Assembly: GCA_025504975.1 (NCBI GenBank)
Contig: JANUWI010000004.1
Span: 1,488,001-1,552,000, forward strand
Direction of reading: 5' to 3'
Length of the DNA: 64,000 nucleotides
Source of the DNA: Plenodomus lindquistii
Taxonomy: Eukaryota > Ascomycota > Dothideomycetes > Pleosporales > Leptosphaeriaceae
Below are positions 23,965 to 34,045 of the stretch, in pieces (position 1 is the stretch's first letter; each line of letters begins with the position of its first letter). Both the position numbers and the translations under genes were made by a program. The notes below the pieces were generated by a model. The model was given only the letters and a program-made list of their open reading frames with translations, searched no databases and was not told where the DNA came from.

Positions 23965-25332
23965 CTATATATCCTGCTTCCACTCCTTGTTAAATGCCCG
24001 TCCGATCACCATTCTCCGAACCTCACTGGTGCCAGCTCCAATCTCGTACAATTTTGCGTCGCGCAATATCCTTCCTACAGGGACTTCATTCATATATCCC
24101 ATTCCGCCCATGAGTTGAATGGCATCTGCGGCGACCTCGCTCGCCCTCTCAGCCGCATACAGAATCGCGCCTGCGCAATCCTGCGTTTTGATAATGGGAT
24201 CCGCATAGGATTCATCTACCGCCCTCGCCACCGAGTAGGTAAAACTCTGCGACGCCCTGTACTTTGTATACATGTCCGCCAGCTTCCCTTGGACTAGCTG
24301 GTTATGGGCAATTGGCATACCAAACTGTTTCCGCTGGTGTGTGTACGGCAGTGCGTTGTCGAGGGAAGCTTGCATGAGACCTAGTGGGCCTGCGCTGAGC
24401 ACCAGGCGCTCGAGATCTAGACCCTCCATCAGAACGCGCACGCCGCGGTTTACCTGGCCAAGAACGTTTTCCTTGGGGACGAAGACATCTTCAAAGACGA
24501 GTTCGCCCGTGTTGGAGCCGCGCATGCCGAGCTTGTCGAGCTTCTTGGTGACGCTGAAGCCTTTTGCGGTGGTATCGACGATGAAGGCGGTGATGCCTTT
24601 GGAGGCGGCGTCGGGTTGGGTCTTGGCGTAGACGACGATGGTGTGGGCGTCTGGGCCCTGTGAGGATGGTCAGCACTGGCTTTGGTGCATATTGAATGGG
24701 CAGGGTACGTTTGTGATCCACATTTTTGTGCCGTTGAGCAAGTAGCCTCCGTCGACTTCCTTTGCCGTCGCCTTCATGCTGACGACATCGCTGCCCGCAC
24801 TGTGCTCGCTCATGGCCAAGGCGCCGATTTTCTCTCCGCTGATGAGGGCAGGGAGGTACTTCTTCTTCTGCTCCGCGTTGCCATTCAACATGAGCTGATT
24901 GACACACAACTGCGAGTGCGCCGCGTAGCTCAGCCCAATGCTGCCACTTGCCCGTGACAGCTCCTCCATGATGACGCAGTGCGCCTGGTAGCCCATGGCC
25001 AGTCCGCCAAACTCGTCGTCTGCCGTGACGCCCAGGAAGCCAGCCTCGCCAAACTTGGGCCACAGGTCGTTGGGGAAGGCATTGTCCACGTCTGTTCGTG
25101 CGGCTACTTGTTCGGGGAGTTCGCGGCGCGCAAAGTCGATGACGGATTCGCGGAGCTCATCCAGGTCGGCTTGGGAAGGCGGGGTGAAGGTCGAGGGGTG
25201 CTTTGTCGATGCACAGCGTTGTGCGGAGAGGGAGAGGGAGAGGGAGAGGGAGAGGGAGAGGGAGAGGGGGCGGGCGGCGCAGCGGGCTTGACGCAGGCTG
25301 CGTGAGACGAGGCGGGGTGTTAGGGACGCCAT
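23965..25332 (-). CDS. ivdA: Isovaleryl-CoA dehydrogenase, mitochondrial
   Basis: FAD flavoprotein of the acyl-CoA dehydrogenase family that oxidises isovaleryl-CoA to 3-methylcrotonyl-CoA in leucine breakdown, in the mitochondrial matrix. 438 residues, exons 25332-24709 and 24657-23965 (intron GTACCC...ACAG, 51 bp). An Arg/Ser/Leu-rich presequence is followed by the dehydrogenase fold: GFLGVTADDEFGGLAMGYQA, ALAMSEHSAGSDVVSMKATA, KMWITN, then GLDLERLVLSAGPLGLMQA. The last segment holds the Glu that serves as catalytic base in isovaleryl-type enzymes. The C-terminus has YEIGAGTSEVRRMVIGRAFN. The match to human IVD in the last two segments is near-identical. The ATG at 25332 is preferred; an in-frame codon at 25353 would add seven residues. 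The presequence contains a hexanucleotide microsatellite. Confidence 0.93.
25225..25266 (+). repeat. (GGAGAG)7 microsatellite inside the IVD presequence
   Basis: Seven perfect GGAGAG units on the plus strand, read on the minus strand as seven Leu-Ser pairs in the mitochondrial targeting sequence of isovaleryl-CoA dehydrogenase. Unit gain or loss changes the presequence by two residues without a frameshift. Confidence 0.9.
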
Positions 25333-25614
25333 TGTGTGGATTGCCGTCTTCACAAAAGCGTGTTGATGTGGCAGACTTTGGGGTCCAAATCAATCCTACC
25401 TCTGGCCTGCATTCGTCGTGGATTGGTATACTAGACTATACTGCAAGACCGCTCGGTTGGCAACGGCTGACGGCCGCGACCGAGGCTCCTTCCTAGAGTA
25501 GATGGGACGGGAAGCACACGGCTCTCTTCCGCGCCGTGCAACAAAACGTTTGGCATGCACCCTTGGATGGCCACCAATCTCACGTGTCGTGTACAGGCAA
25601 AAGTCTGGAATGCC

Positions 25615-26313
25615 TTACAACTTCTCCACCGCCTTCATCCCCCGCCCATTGCACTCGCCCACATCCAACGCCACCAAAAACCGACTCACCATGTTGTACC
25701 CCGCAATCGTCGCCGTCAACTCCACCGTCTGCTTATCCCCCAACAGCCCCTTCACCTTCTCCATGACACTGTCCTCGACCTGCACCCCAACCGTCATCTG
25801 ATCCGTCAAGCACAGCACCGCATACTCTTCTTCACTGAACCCCAACAGCCCCTCCCGCTCCACCATCCCATGTCGCGTGACTTCCAAATCAAACACCGTC
25901 TGCAACACTTCCTTGGATACCCCGGCTTTGTGTGCGAGAGCCGCATGTATCTCCCATTCATGCACGGCGTGGTTGAGCACTGCGACGCGCGAGATGGCCA
26001 CTTCTTTGAGCGCGTCGGGCACAGAGGTTTGCGTGCGGATCGCCCCGATCAGTGAGTTCCACCCATCCGCCACCTTGGGGTTGTGCAGCAGTGCGAGATC
26101 CAACGGGATTAGGGGCCGTGGCTTGCGGCGTTCAGCAATCCGCTCGTAGATTGGCTTTGCCTCCTCTGTTGGCGGCTCCTTGGGGGCGTATGGCACACGC
26201 ATCTTGTGTGTAGTTGTGCAGCTAACAAGGCGTAATGTTGGTCTCGATCTTTGTACAAGGTAATAGCTAAGTTTTGGGCATGTGGTGGGGTTCGCTGCTG
26301 GTCGCGCAAACAT
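25615..26313 (-). CDS. Carboxymuconolactone decarboxylase-like (AhpD fold)
   Basis: Single-exon protein of the CMD/AhpD superfamily, 232 residues from the ATG at 26313 or 195 from the ATG at 26202 (MRVPYAPKEPP, which looks like the family start). The core has LDLALLHNPKVADGWNSLIG, LKEVAISRVAVLNHAVHEWE and HAALAHKAGVSKEVLQTVF. The Glu and His of HAVHEWEIHAALA occupy the position of the CMD active site, but the redox CXXC of true AhpD is absent (one Asn-His instead). CMDs decarboxylate 4-carboxymuconolactone in protocatechuate breakdown; many fungal members have other or unknown substrates. It lies 281 bp from the ring-cleavage dioxygenase, same strand, which supports an aromatic-catabolism role (inference). 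Confidence 0.75.
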   Translation of the reverse strand: MFARPAANPTTCPKLSYYLVQRSRPTLRLVSCTTTHKMRVPYAPKEPPTEEAKPIYERIAERRKPRPLIPLDLALLHNPKVADGWNSLIGAIRTQTSVPDALKEVAISRVAVLNHAVHEWEIHAALAHKAGVSKEVLQTVFDLEVTRHGMVEREGLLGFSEEEYAVLCLTDQMTVGVQVEDSVMEKVKGLLGDKQTVELTATIAGYNMVSRFLVALDVGECNGRGMKAVEKL

Positions 26314-26594
26314 ATCTAACAACGAGTGGGCGAGTGGAGATATATAGACCCAGCCCGCACAAGATGGGATAAATCACGTTACGGCCCTACGCGGAAACAG
26401 TCTCCGCATCCGCAGCATCGATCCGGTTGCCATCTCGGCTCTGTGCCTACGTGGTACGTCACTAAGCATGATTTATAGGTGAGCTTGGACACACCATTCA
26501 AGGCCATCGTATCATGTTATACGTGACTCAAAAATTTAAACTTTTCATAACTCGCCATGTGAAGTATATACAATGCTAACTATCAGGATATCAT

Positions 26595-27674
26595 CTACAA
26601 CCGGCTCTGCTCATCGAATACGTTTGGCAGCCTTGGGATCCCTTCCAATCTTGTCGTCTTCTTGCCTGATGGCGCCAACGTGACGTTGTACTCTAGGTCG
26701 AGCTTCGCCTTGCCGTCCTTGGCGGGCACAAAGTCAAGCAGCAGATCATCCTTGACAGCGAAAACGGTGTCGTTGGTGACCCATGGGTCATCACGGGGGT
26801 ACAGCTGTGTGATGAGGGGCTTGTAGTTGTCGGCTGACACCATGAGATGAATGTGTGCGGGGCGGAAGGGGTGGCGGTCGAGAGCCTTGAAGAGCTGGCC
26901 AGCAGCACCTACCATGCTGTTAGCATTGCAAGACGTGCATTGAGAATCATTGGAATACATACCATCAGTGGGTAGCGAGTATGCTGTTGGCTTGTAGCAG
27001 TAATACCAGTACTCGCCATTCTCGTTTGTGGTGAACTTGCCCCTCAGGTTGTTGGGCTCCTGGTTCTCTGGGTCCTGGAAGTCGTACTTTCCGTTGGCAC
27101 TCGCTTGCCAGATGTCAATGACTGCATTGGGAATGCCCTTCTTGGTATCGAGGTCGCGAACCACACCGTGCATAAGAGTCTTCTGGCCGTCGGGGTGTTC
27201 ATTGCGGATAATGGAGTCACCAAGATCGCGGAAGGGTGAGTGTGGCGACCAGAAGGGACCGAGAATTGTGGAAGAGGTGGGCGTCTCGCCAGACTCGTTA
27301 ATGTGTTTGTGGGCAATCTCATCAACCAGCCTTTGGTTGCATTAGCAAATGATGGCCATTTGATAACATTACTTGGATACTCACGATTCTACGCCCAAAA
27401 CATCCGAGATGCGGTGGGCCTCGTTCCTGGTGTTGGTTGTAGTCTTGCCAATGGAGTTGACAAATCGAACACCCTCAAACCACTCATCGTTGGTAAGCTC
27501 GACCTCACGAATGAAGTCGTGGAGATGACGAATCATCTTGCTCATGACAAAGCGCGTCCGGTCGGGGACATTGGGGCCAATGGCGTTGATGACGGCGTCT
27601 GTGAAGTTGGGGTCGAAACGGTGGGAGCCAGTGTTTTCCTGGTACTCGGGCGCTGTTTGAGTGTTGGGATCCAT
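26595..27674 (-). CDS. Intradiol ring-cleavage dioxygenase
   Basis: Fe(III) enzyme cleaving a catechol-type ring between the hydroxyls to a muconate; catechol or hydroxyquinol 1,2-dioxygenase type. Three exons: 27674-27385, 27330-26963 and 26908-26595, 323 residues. The helical N-terminal dimerisation region (about residues 25-110) precedes a beta-sandwich domain. The four iron ligands are visible as Tyr179 (ANGKYDF), Tyr214 (TAYSLPTDG), His238 and His240 (FRPAHIHLM). Their spacings (35, 24, 2) agree with catechol 1,2-dioxygenases. TSSTILGPFWSP and TLMHGVVRDLDTKKGIPNA are further family segments. No signal peptide, so cytosolic. It shares a 543-bp promoter with the divergent propeller gene. 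Confidence 0.92.
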
Positions 27675-28217
27675 TGTGATGTGTGATGATTAAATGGGTA
27701 GCAAGTGTTTGAGTATTTCGCGAGTTTGCAAGTCGAAGTGAGGAGAGTGGTATAGTGACCTCTATCCGGGGCATCTCAGGCCTAATAAATAGCACGCAAG
27801 TCTCGCCTGTTCCCAGCCAACGAGACTAGCACTGTTAACAATCGCCGTGTGCCTAGCCGGCGCATCAGGCGACGCGAACGATCCGAATCCGCCTGCGGCA
27901 TGCTGCGACGGCTCTCAAGCTTGGATGGCGCAAAGTGGCGGCAGTTTCGACTGTTACGCTACCTCGCGATGGCTGCCCCGCACTACGGAGCCTCGATTGA
28001 CGAATGAGGACGTGGCCATTGGGGGTAAAGGCTCTTCCAGCACTCTTCCACCGAGGCTAGTGCTAAGAGGCCGAGTGCCCCGCCTTCGGTATCGTCACCG
28101 GAACTCTGGCACACGCGACGCGCCATGAATGAATTCTGCGAGGTGGAGGGTGAGAATGCTGAAGCATCTTTCAGTCTCGGAGCTGTTCTCGGTTGAGAGA
28201 ATAATTGAATCGCAGTC
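27675..28217. promoter_or_regulatory. Shared divergent promoter, dioxygenase/cyclase
   Basis: 543 bases separate the dioxygenase and muconate-cyclase start codons, which point away from each other. A CCGGGG hexamer at 27766-27771 fits the CreA consensus SYGGRG, but one hexamer is weak evidence. ORFs inside (for example 27847-28128) have no support. Confidence 0.45.
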
Positions 28218-29479
28218 ATGGTCAAACATCATCTTATGATAGGCACTTGGACCCCGCCAGGCGTGATCATCACAGTCGCCTTCGATGACGAAACACTCAA
28301 CTTGGAGCTGGTCAAGAAGACAGACATTCCAGAAAATGAGCCAATCAGTTGGATGGCTTTCGACGTATGCGCTTCACCTCTGCGGTATGCTGTGGTGGTC
28401 AATGGCTAACAATTCAAGAACAGCACCAACGGAAAACCATATATGGCGCATCAATGAAGAAATGGAGCTCTCACGAGGTCAAGAGCCCAAGCGAGATCGT
28501 ACATACCGGCAGCTTCCCTATCGGTGGCCACCGTAAGTTAGAGCCGAACCCAATGCCATTGTTCATCAAGAATTCTAATAACATTTTGTAGCAAGAGCGA
28601 ACGATGCAGACACAAAAACTCGCGCCATTTTCCTGTTACCCGCACAGAAGCCGCCATACAATGTCTACTGCAACCCTTTTTACGATTTCGCAGGCTACGG
28701 TAACGTCTTTTCGGTCAACTCGGCCGGCCACATTAAAGAGAATATTCAGAATTATGAGTACTGTGAGAAGACCGCAATCCACGGCATGGTCTTCGACCCG
28801 ACCGAAACGTACCTTTACAGTGCCGACATGTGGGCGAACAGAGTCTGGTGTCACAAGAAGAAGGACGAGGACGGCCGTGTAGAGACAGTGGGATATACCG
28901 AAGCGCCTGTGTCAAAGGATCATCCAAGATGGGTCGAGATGCATCCCTCTGGAAACTATCTCTACGCACTGATGGAAGGGGGTAACCGGTTGTGTGAGTA
29001 CGTGATTGATCCGCAAACAAAGCTACCAATCTACACGCACAAGGTCTATCCTTTGATCCCACCTGGTATGTTCCAATCTCATATCATATCCATCAATGAC
29101 GGAAGAACTAAACCGATCAGGTATTCCCAACGCCGACACCATGTACCGCTCCGACGTATGCTTCCTCACCAAGTCCGCAAACTACCTCTTCGCTACCTCG
29201 CGCTCGAACTCGTTTTCCCTCACCGGCTACATCGCCGCCTTCAAGATCGCACCGTCGGGCGCTATCGAGCGACAAATTTGCCTGAATCCCACACCGACTT
29301 CTGGTGGTCACTCAAATGCCGTATCCCCTTGTCCGTGGTCAGACGAGTGGCTTGCGCTTACTGACGATGAGAAGGGTGGGGTGGAGATATACAGATGGCA
29401 TGATGAGTTTCTGGCGAGAGTTGCAAGGTTGGAAATTGGCGAGAAGGGCTTTGGAATGAATGCTATTTGGTATGATTAG
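28218..29479 (+). CDS. Carboxy-cis,cis-muconate cyclase-like beta-propeller
   Basis: Member of the fungal 3-carboxy-muconate lactonising enzyme / 6-phosphogluconolactonase-like propeller family, which cyclises (carboxy)muconate to muconolactone in the 3-oxoadipate pathway. Four exons: 28218-28364, 28424-28532, 28592-29065 and 29121-29479, 362 residues. The start MVKHHLMIGTWTPPG, the middle PPYNVYCNPFYDFAGYGNVF, the blade segments VFDPTETYLYSADMWANRVW and WVEMHPSGNYLYALMEGGNR, and the end LTDDEKGGVEIYRWHDEF match the repeating strand pattern. Each blade carries HPSG- or DPTE-type turns. No signal peptide. Divergent from the dioxygenase and co-directional with the next gene 436 bp on. Phosphogluconolactonase activity cannot be excluded. 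Confidence 0.85.
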
Positions 29480-29915
29480 ATGGATAGATCTTTGCCCTGT
29501 TCAAAGCGTTCTTCCACACTGTCATGGCGACACGAGAAATAAAAGTGTACAATCTGCAGCATGTGAAAGTGCCTGAACGTTGATCGGAGGAATCGTCAAT
29601 ACTATCGGACGGTACAGTGACGCCTCCACGTTCCGGATTGCAGGGCGGCACCGTGGAATTCTTCGGGTGAAGACAAATCCTGGGACTAGCGCGGGGCCAA
29701 TTCGGTCGACCCTGAATCTAGCTTGCAGTCGGCAGATGTCATCGGAGGGGAAGCCATCCTTGGGAACTTCGCCATATTCGCAATGGCTTTGCAGCTACTT
29801 GCAACTGGAGAGCATCAAAGAAACCCTCCTTGACAGTCCCTTAGATTGATACTATCATCCTTCTTGTTCCTCTTCAAGCTTTTCCTCAAATTGCACGTAG
29901 AAGCATTACCTTAAA

Positions 29916-31683
29916 ATGGCGTCCAAGTCAACACAGGGCATCTTGTACGTGACTATGCAGCCAAAAGATGGTCTGCCAGAAGCACAGTTTCACGATTGGT
30001 AAGTTGACTTCTCAAAGTCGGATCCTGTCGTCATCTCGAAAGCACCTAACACTTTGGCCCCCATCCAGGTACCAAAACGAACATGGTCCAAACCGTCTGC
30101 GCCTCCCCTTCTGTAACAACGGCTTCCGATACCACGCTACCGACCTCGGGAATGCTCCAGGCAGCAAAGAGAAGCCAGAGTGGATGGCCATTTACGACTT
30201 TGACGAGTTGGAATGTCTGACACGCGAGCCGTACATGAAGCTCCGAAGTGCGCCTGTACAATCGCAACGCGAGCGCGACACTATGAAGCAGATCTTCGTG
30301 GACCGGCGAAGTTACGATCTGTTGGGCGAGTGGAAAGGTGAAAAGTTCAGGGACCTGCAGAAAGTAGAGAACGAGGGCGAGAAGAATGTCATGATTGCTG
30401 TGAGCTTCTCACTACAGGACGGGAAGGATAAGGAGGAAGAGTTGAAGAAGTGGTACGACGAGGAGCATGTTCCACTATTGCAAAAGGTTCCTGGATGGCG
30501 CAGAACGAGGAGGTTCGAAACAAGCTACCTGGATCTGGAGAGTGGCCACAGGAAAGAGAAGGAATTCCTAGCACTACATGAGTATGCCCCAGAGAATGGA
30601 CTGGGTGGCCCAGAGTTCCAGGCTGCGATCTCAACCGAATGGTGCGACAAGATTTACAAAGACGTGGTCAAGGATCGCAAGAGGAGAGTGTACGACTTGT
30701 ACTACACCTTTGGGGCGGCGCAGCGCGATCTGAAGAGCCTCGAATCAAAGGAAGCGGTCCAAGCAGAGATCATGCAGGGTGCAGTGAAGACATACCCGGC
30801 GCATACGACACACAACAACCGTGCGGCCATTGAGAGCTTCATCACAACACCAGATGGCGTTTCCCTCCCCTATCGTCTGGAGGGCTCCTCTGATCCAAAT
30901 GCACCTCTGCTTGTCCTCTCGAACAGTATACTGGTCGACTACGGCATCTGGGACGATTTCGTAACGCACTTCCTTCGTCTCACGAATAACAAGTACCGAA
31001 TCCTCCGCTACAATACCAGAGGTCGCAATACACTTCCCTCCACCTCCACATCGCCAGTATCTATACACACTCTCACTACAGATGTAATCACCCTTCTAGA
31101 TGCGCTTAGAGTCAAGAAAGCAAGCATCATCGGCGTGTCTCTCGGCGGCGCAACAGCACTCAATACTGGTCTGGAACACCCAGATCGCATTGAAGCGTTC
31201 ATCGGCTGCGACACCAATGCTTTCGCGCCTGCGTCCAACGCAACAGCTTGGAACGAGCGCGTGGCTATGTCTGAGAAAGAGAACCTCGTTTCCTCCACGA
31301 CAGGTGAGCCCATCGTTGGTGAGGAGCTTGCAGAGATTACTACGCGTCGTTGGTTCGTGAAGGAGTCCTACGCCGACCCAGCGTTGGCCGAGAAGGTGGC
31401 AAGAGTAAAGGAATTTGTGAAGACAAATTCATTGTCTGGGTTCAGGGATAGTGTCAAGGCGCTACACGAGTACGACATCAGAAGCAAGATGGCGGGATAT
31501 CAGGGCAAGGGAGCATTCTTGGTGGGCGCGGGAGACGGTGTGCTGCCAAAGACGATGAAGGAGAACATGGCGGACAAGTTGGGTCAGGGGGTGGAGTTGA
31601 AGGTTGTAGAGAACGCCGGCCACTTGCCCATGGTTGAGAAGCCGGAAGAAGTCGCAAAGTTTGTGGCAAGCTTCCTTGGATAG
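29916..31683 (+). CDS. Two EthD/ABM-type barrels fused to an alpha/beta hydrolase
   Basis: 565 residues in two exons (29916-29998 and 30069-31683). Residues 1-120 (GILYVTMQPKDGL, FHDWYQNEHGPNRLRLPF) and about 135-245 (MIAVSFSLQDGKDKEEELKK, WYDEEHVPLLQKVPGWRRTR) are two tandem dimeric alpha-beta barrel units of EthD/ABM type. A linker follows, then an alpha/beta hydrolase from about residue 290 to the end: YDGIWDDF-like oxyanion strand (DYGIWDDFVTHFL), nucleophile Ser385 in GVSLGG, Asp517 and His546 (NAGHLPMVEKPEE). The hydrolase resembles 3-oxoadipate enol-lactonases, which would follow the cyclase in the pathway. The fusion suggests that substrate binding or oxygen chemistry and lactone hydrolysis occur in one polypeptide (inference). 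The intron is 70 bp; no signal peptide. Confidence 0.88.
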
Positions 31684-32099
31684 ACTTAGCTTATCCATTC
31701 GACCAATGTATCCGAAGCCAAAGTGTTTGAAAGATGTCCCGTTTCTTGTGCATGACTCGATGCCGCTGTTGCCTGGTACATACCGTCGACGCACCCCCAC
31801 CTGCAATGTCGGACCCCCGAGTATTGATTTTCGTGGGGTCGCCGGGATATTCGCGTCACTCACGCATCACCCATCGCGCAGCGCATGACACAGGAGAACA
31901 CAACAACTACAGACAGCGTCGTACCGCTGCCACGTTATTCAAAATACCCCTTAATCTTACGCTGGATCGCTTTTTCAGGCTCTTCAAAATAGGACGAAAA
32001 CACAGAGCTCATCGCCAACAGGCGCAACAAGACAAGGTCTGGCGTAACGAAGAAAAAGGGCGCGGCAAACCTGGAAAAGGTCGAGCAAATAAAGGCAGA
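31684..32099. other. Intergenic, sirtuin promoter
   Basis: 416 bases between the hydrolase fusion and the sirtuin. The sirtuin frame stays open upstream to 31734, but the residues there look unlike protein (Arg/Thr-rich run), so I start the sirtuin at 32100. Confidence 0.45.
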
Positions 32100-33397
32100 A
32101 TGGGCAGCGATGAGAGCAAAGTGGTAGATCCGGATGCGGAGCCACAAACGCTAAAGGCGCGGACGTTGGAGGCGCTGGCGCAATACATTCGAGAGGGGAG
32201 GGCGAGGAAGATTGTTGTCATGGTATGTTGAGCTTGGAATTGAGGGAGTTAGACATGTTGTGCTGATGACTACAAGACAGGCGCAGGAATTAGCACATCT
32301 GCCGGCATACCAGACTTTCGATCACCAGAAACTGGACTGTACGCGAACCTCTCACGCCTGAATCTCCCATACGCAGAAGCAGTCTTTGACATTAGCTACT
32401 TTCGCAACAATCCCAATCCCTTCTACATGCTTGCACAAGAGCTGTACCCTGGCAAGTTCAGGCCGACAATTACACACTCCTTCATTGCGCTGTTGGAGAG
32501 AAAGGGACTACTACTCAAGCTCTTCACGCAGAATATCGATTGTCTTGAGCGCGAGGCTGGCGTGCCTGATGACAAGATTATAGAGGCCCATGGCAGTTTT
32601 GCAAAGTGCGCCGCCTGTTCTCTCTACAAAGAGCGAGGGAAAGCTGACACTCTCCTAGACAAAGCTGTATAGACTGCAAATCCCCCTATCCCGCCGATCG
32701 CATGCATGAAGCGATCTCTTCCAAGACCGTACCGCGCTGTCTCGACGCTACCTGTCACGGCCTCGTCAAGCCCGAAATTGTCTTCTTTGGCGAACAATTA
32801 CCTGCCGCTTTCTTCCACAACCGCAGCCTCCCCGCCGAGGCCGACCTCTGTATCGTCATGGGCACTTCGTTGTCTGTACACCCGTTTGCATCGCTTCCAC
32901 AAATGTGCCGTGATGAGACACCACGACTACTCATCAACGCGGAAAAAGTTGGATGCATGGGTGAGAGAGCTGATGATGTGCTGTTATTGAAAGCCTGCGA
33001 CGAGGGGGTGAGGGAACTGGCAAGTTGTGTTGGGTGGCTGGAAGAACTAGAAGAGCTCTGGGCTACTACTGCGCGAGCAGACGAGCCTCCAAAAGAAGAG
33101 AAGAAGAAGAGTAGAGACGAGATTCTACAAGATGAAGTCGATAAGTTGACAAAGGAGGTCGAGGAAAATTTGAAGTTGGGAAGGCAACAACATGAGTGGC
33201 TGGAAAATCACACTGATAAGAAGATTGCGCGGATACAAGATGGTGACGAAGAAATGGGGACAAGTACGGGGCTACAACCGGCGAGCGATGCGGACTCGAA
33301 GGTCTTAGCGCCTGTGTCGAGGCCGGGTGCAACAAAGACGGATCCTGGTGGTGAGTTGGGACATGTGTTTCCGTTTTTGAAGAAGGGGTCGTTGTAG
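32100..33397 (+). CDS. Hst2-like NAD-dependent deacetylase (sirtuin)
   Basis: Class I sirtuin that removes acyl groups from lysines using NAD+; Hst2 types are mainly cytoplasmic with access to the nucleus. Three exons: 32100-32222, 32277-32605 and 32659-33397, 396 residues. NAD-binding GAGISTSAGIPDFRSPETGL, the NAD-contacting FTQNIDCLE, the catalytic His in IEAHGSFAK, VKPEIVFFGEQLP and GTSLSVHPFASLP are all present. Zinc ligands are a CIDC pair and CLDATC, the second with four residues between Cys instead of the usual two. The C-terminal 130 residues form a Lys/Glu-rich coiled coil (RDEILQDEVDKLTKEVEENL) and a Ser-rich end. The second intron is needed to restore the zinc region; reading through it would stop early. 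Confidence 0.92.
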
Positions 33398-33496
33398 ACT
33401 TGGAGTTCCGTTTCTGCCGATGACGTCTTTGGACACCTTGACTTTCGATATATCTTTAACAACGGTTACGATACTATAGACACGCCAATATCATGT

Positions 33497-33694
33497 TCAG
33501 ATGAAGGGTTGTGGTAGCTTTTGCATTCCCAACGACTTCCCATAATCATGTACTTTGGGAACAAGGTGCTTCAATGATGGCATGACCGGTTCGTGATGAA
33601 CAAATATGTGGGCTTTCGAAAGGGCGTCAACGCCTTGCAAGCACTCAATGGTACGAGGACCATGGAGTCTAACCTGCAGTGTTTCGAGAGACAT
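33497..33694 (-). CDS. Possible 3' gene remnant near MITE
   Basis: 65-codon frame ending PKVHDYGKSLGMQKLPQPFI, with an organised mix of charged and hydrophobic residues. The first 20 codons contain an internal CAG|GTTAG that could be a splice site, and the frame begins 45 bp from the MITE at 33739. It could be the last exon of a gene truncated by rearrangement, or chance. No family recognised. Confidence 0.25.
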   Translation of the reverse strand: MSLETLQVRLHGPRTIECLQGVDALSKAHIFVHHEPVMPSLKHLVPKVHDYGKSLGMQKLPQPFI

Positions 33695-33738
33695 GTAATG
33701 TTGGCATCCTGGACATGACCGATTATTTAGCTCACATA

Positions 33739-33974
33739 CGAAGGAGCTCGTTTTTATTGTGTCCCCCGCTCACATTAACAGCATAATATGTGAGCCTATA
33801 CAGTAGCAAGAAGATAACACAAAGTATAGAAAGCTACTATATTATATTTCCACTACTTTTATAGGATATGTATAATATGTAATAACTGTTAGTAGCACTT
33901 TGGTATACTATGGTAGTTACAGTGAGCAACTATTGTAAGTAACTCTGGTGACTTAATAGATACGAGCTCCTTCG
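33739..33974 (+). mobile_element. TA-flanked MITE, copy 1
   Basis: 236 bp bounded by terminal inverted repeats CGAAGGAGCTCGT (left) and its exact complement on the right, both flanked by TA (33737-33738, 33975-33976), the target duplication typical of Tc1/mariner-type elements. No coding capacity. It aligns over its whole length to the element at 49752-49977 in reverse orientation: shared TTTATTGTGTCCC, TTAACAGCATAAT, CCTATA.AGTAGCA and the ACTACTT(...)TATAG region. The interior is AT-rich, with divergence between copies well above zero. Confidence 0.85.
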
Positions 33975-34045
33975 TACGTTGAACGAGGTACTTCAGTCAC
34001 ATAAAACCTCGAATTGATGACGAGAGGAACCTTTGTCTCTTATTT

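Noticed and set aside
31734..32099. Upstream extension of the sirtuin frame to 31734
   Set aside because: The extra residues are Arg/Thr/His-rich and look like translated leader; the conserved region begins after the ATG at 32100.
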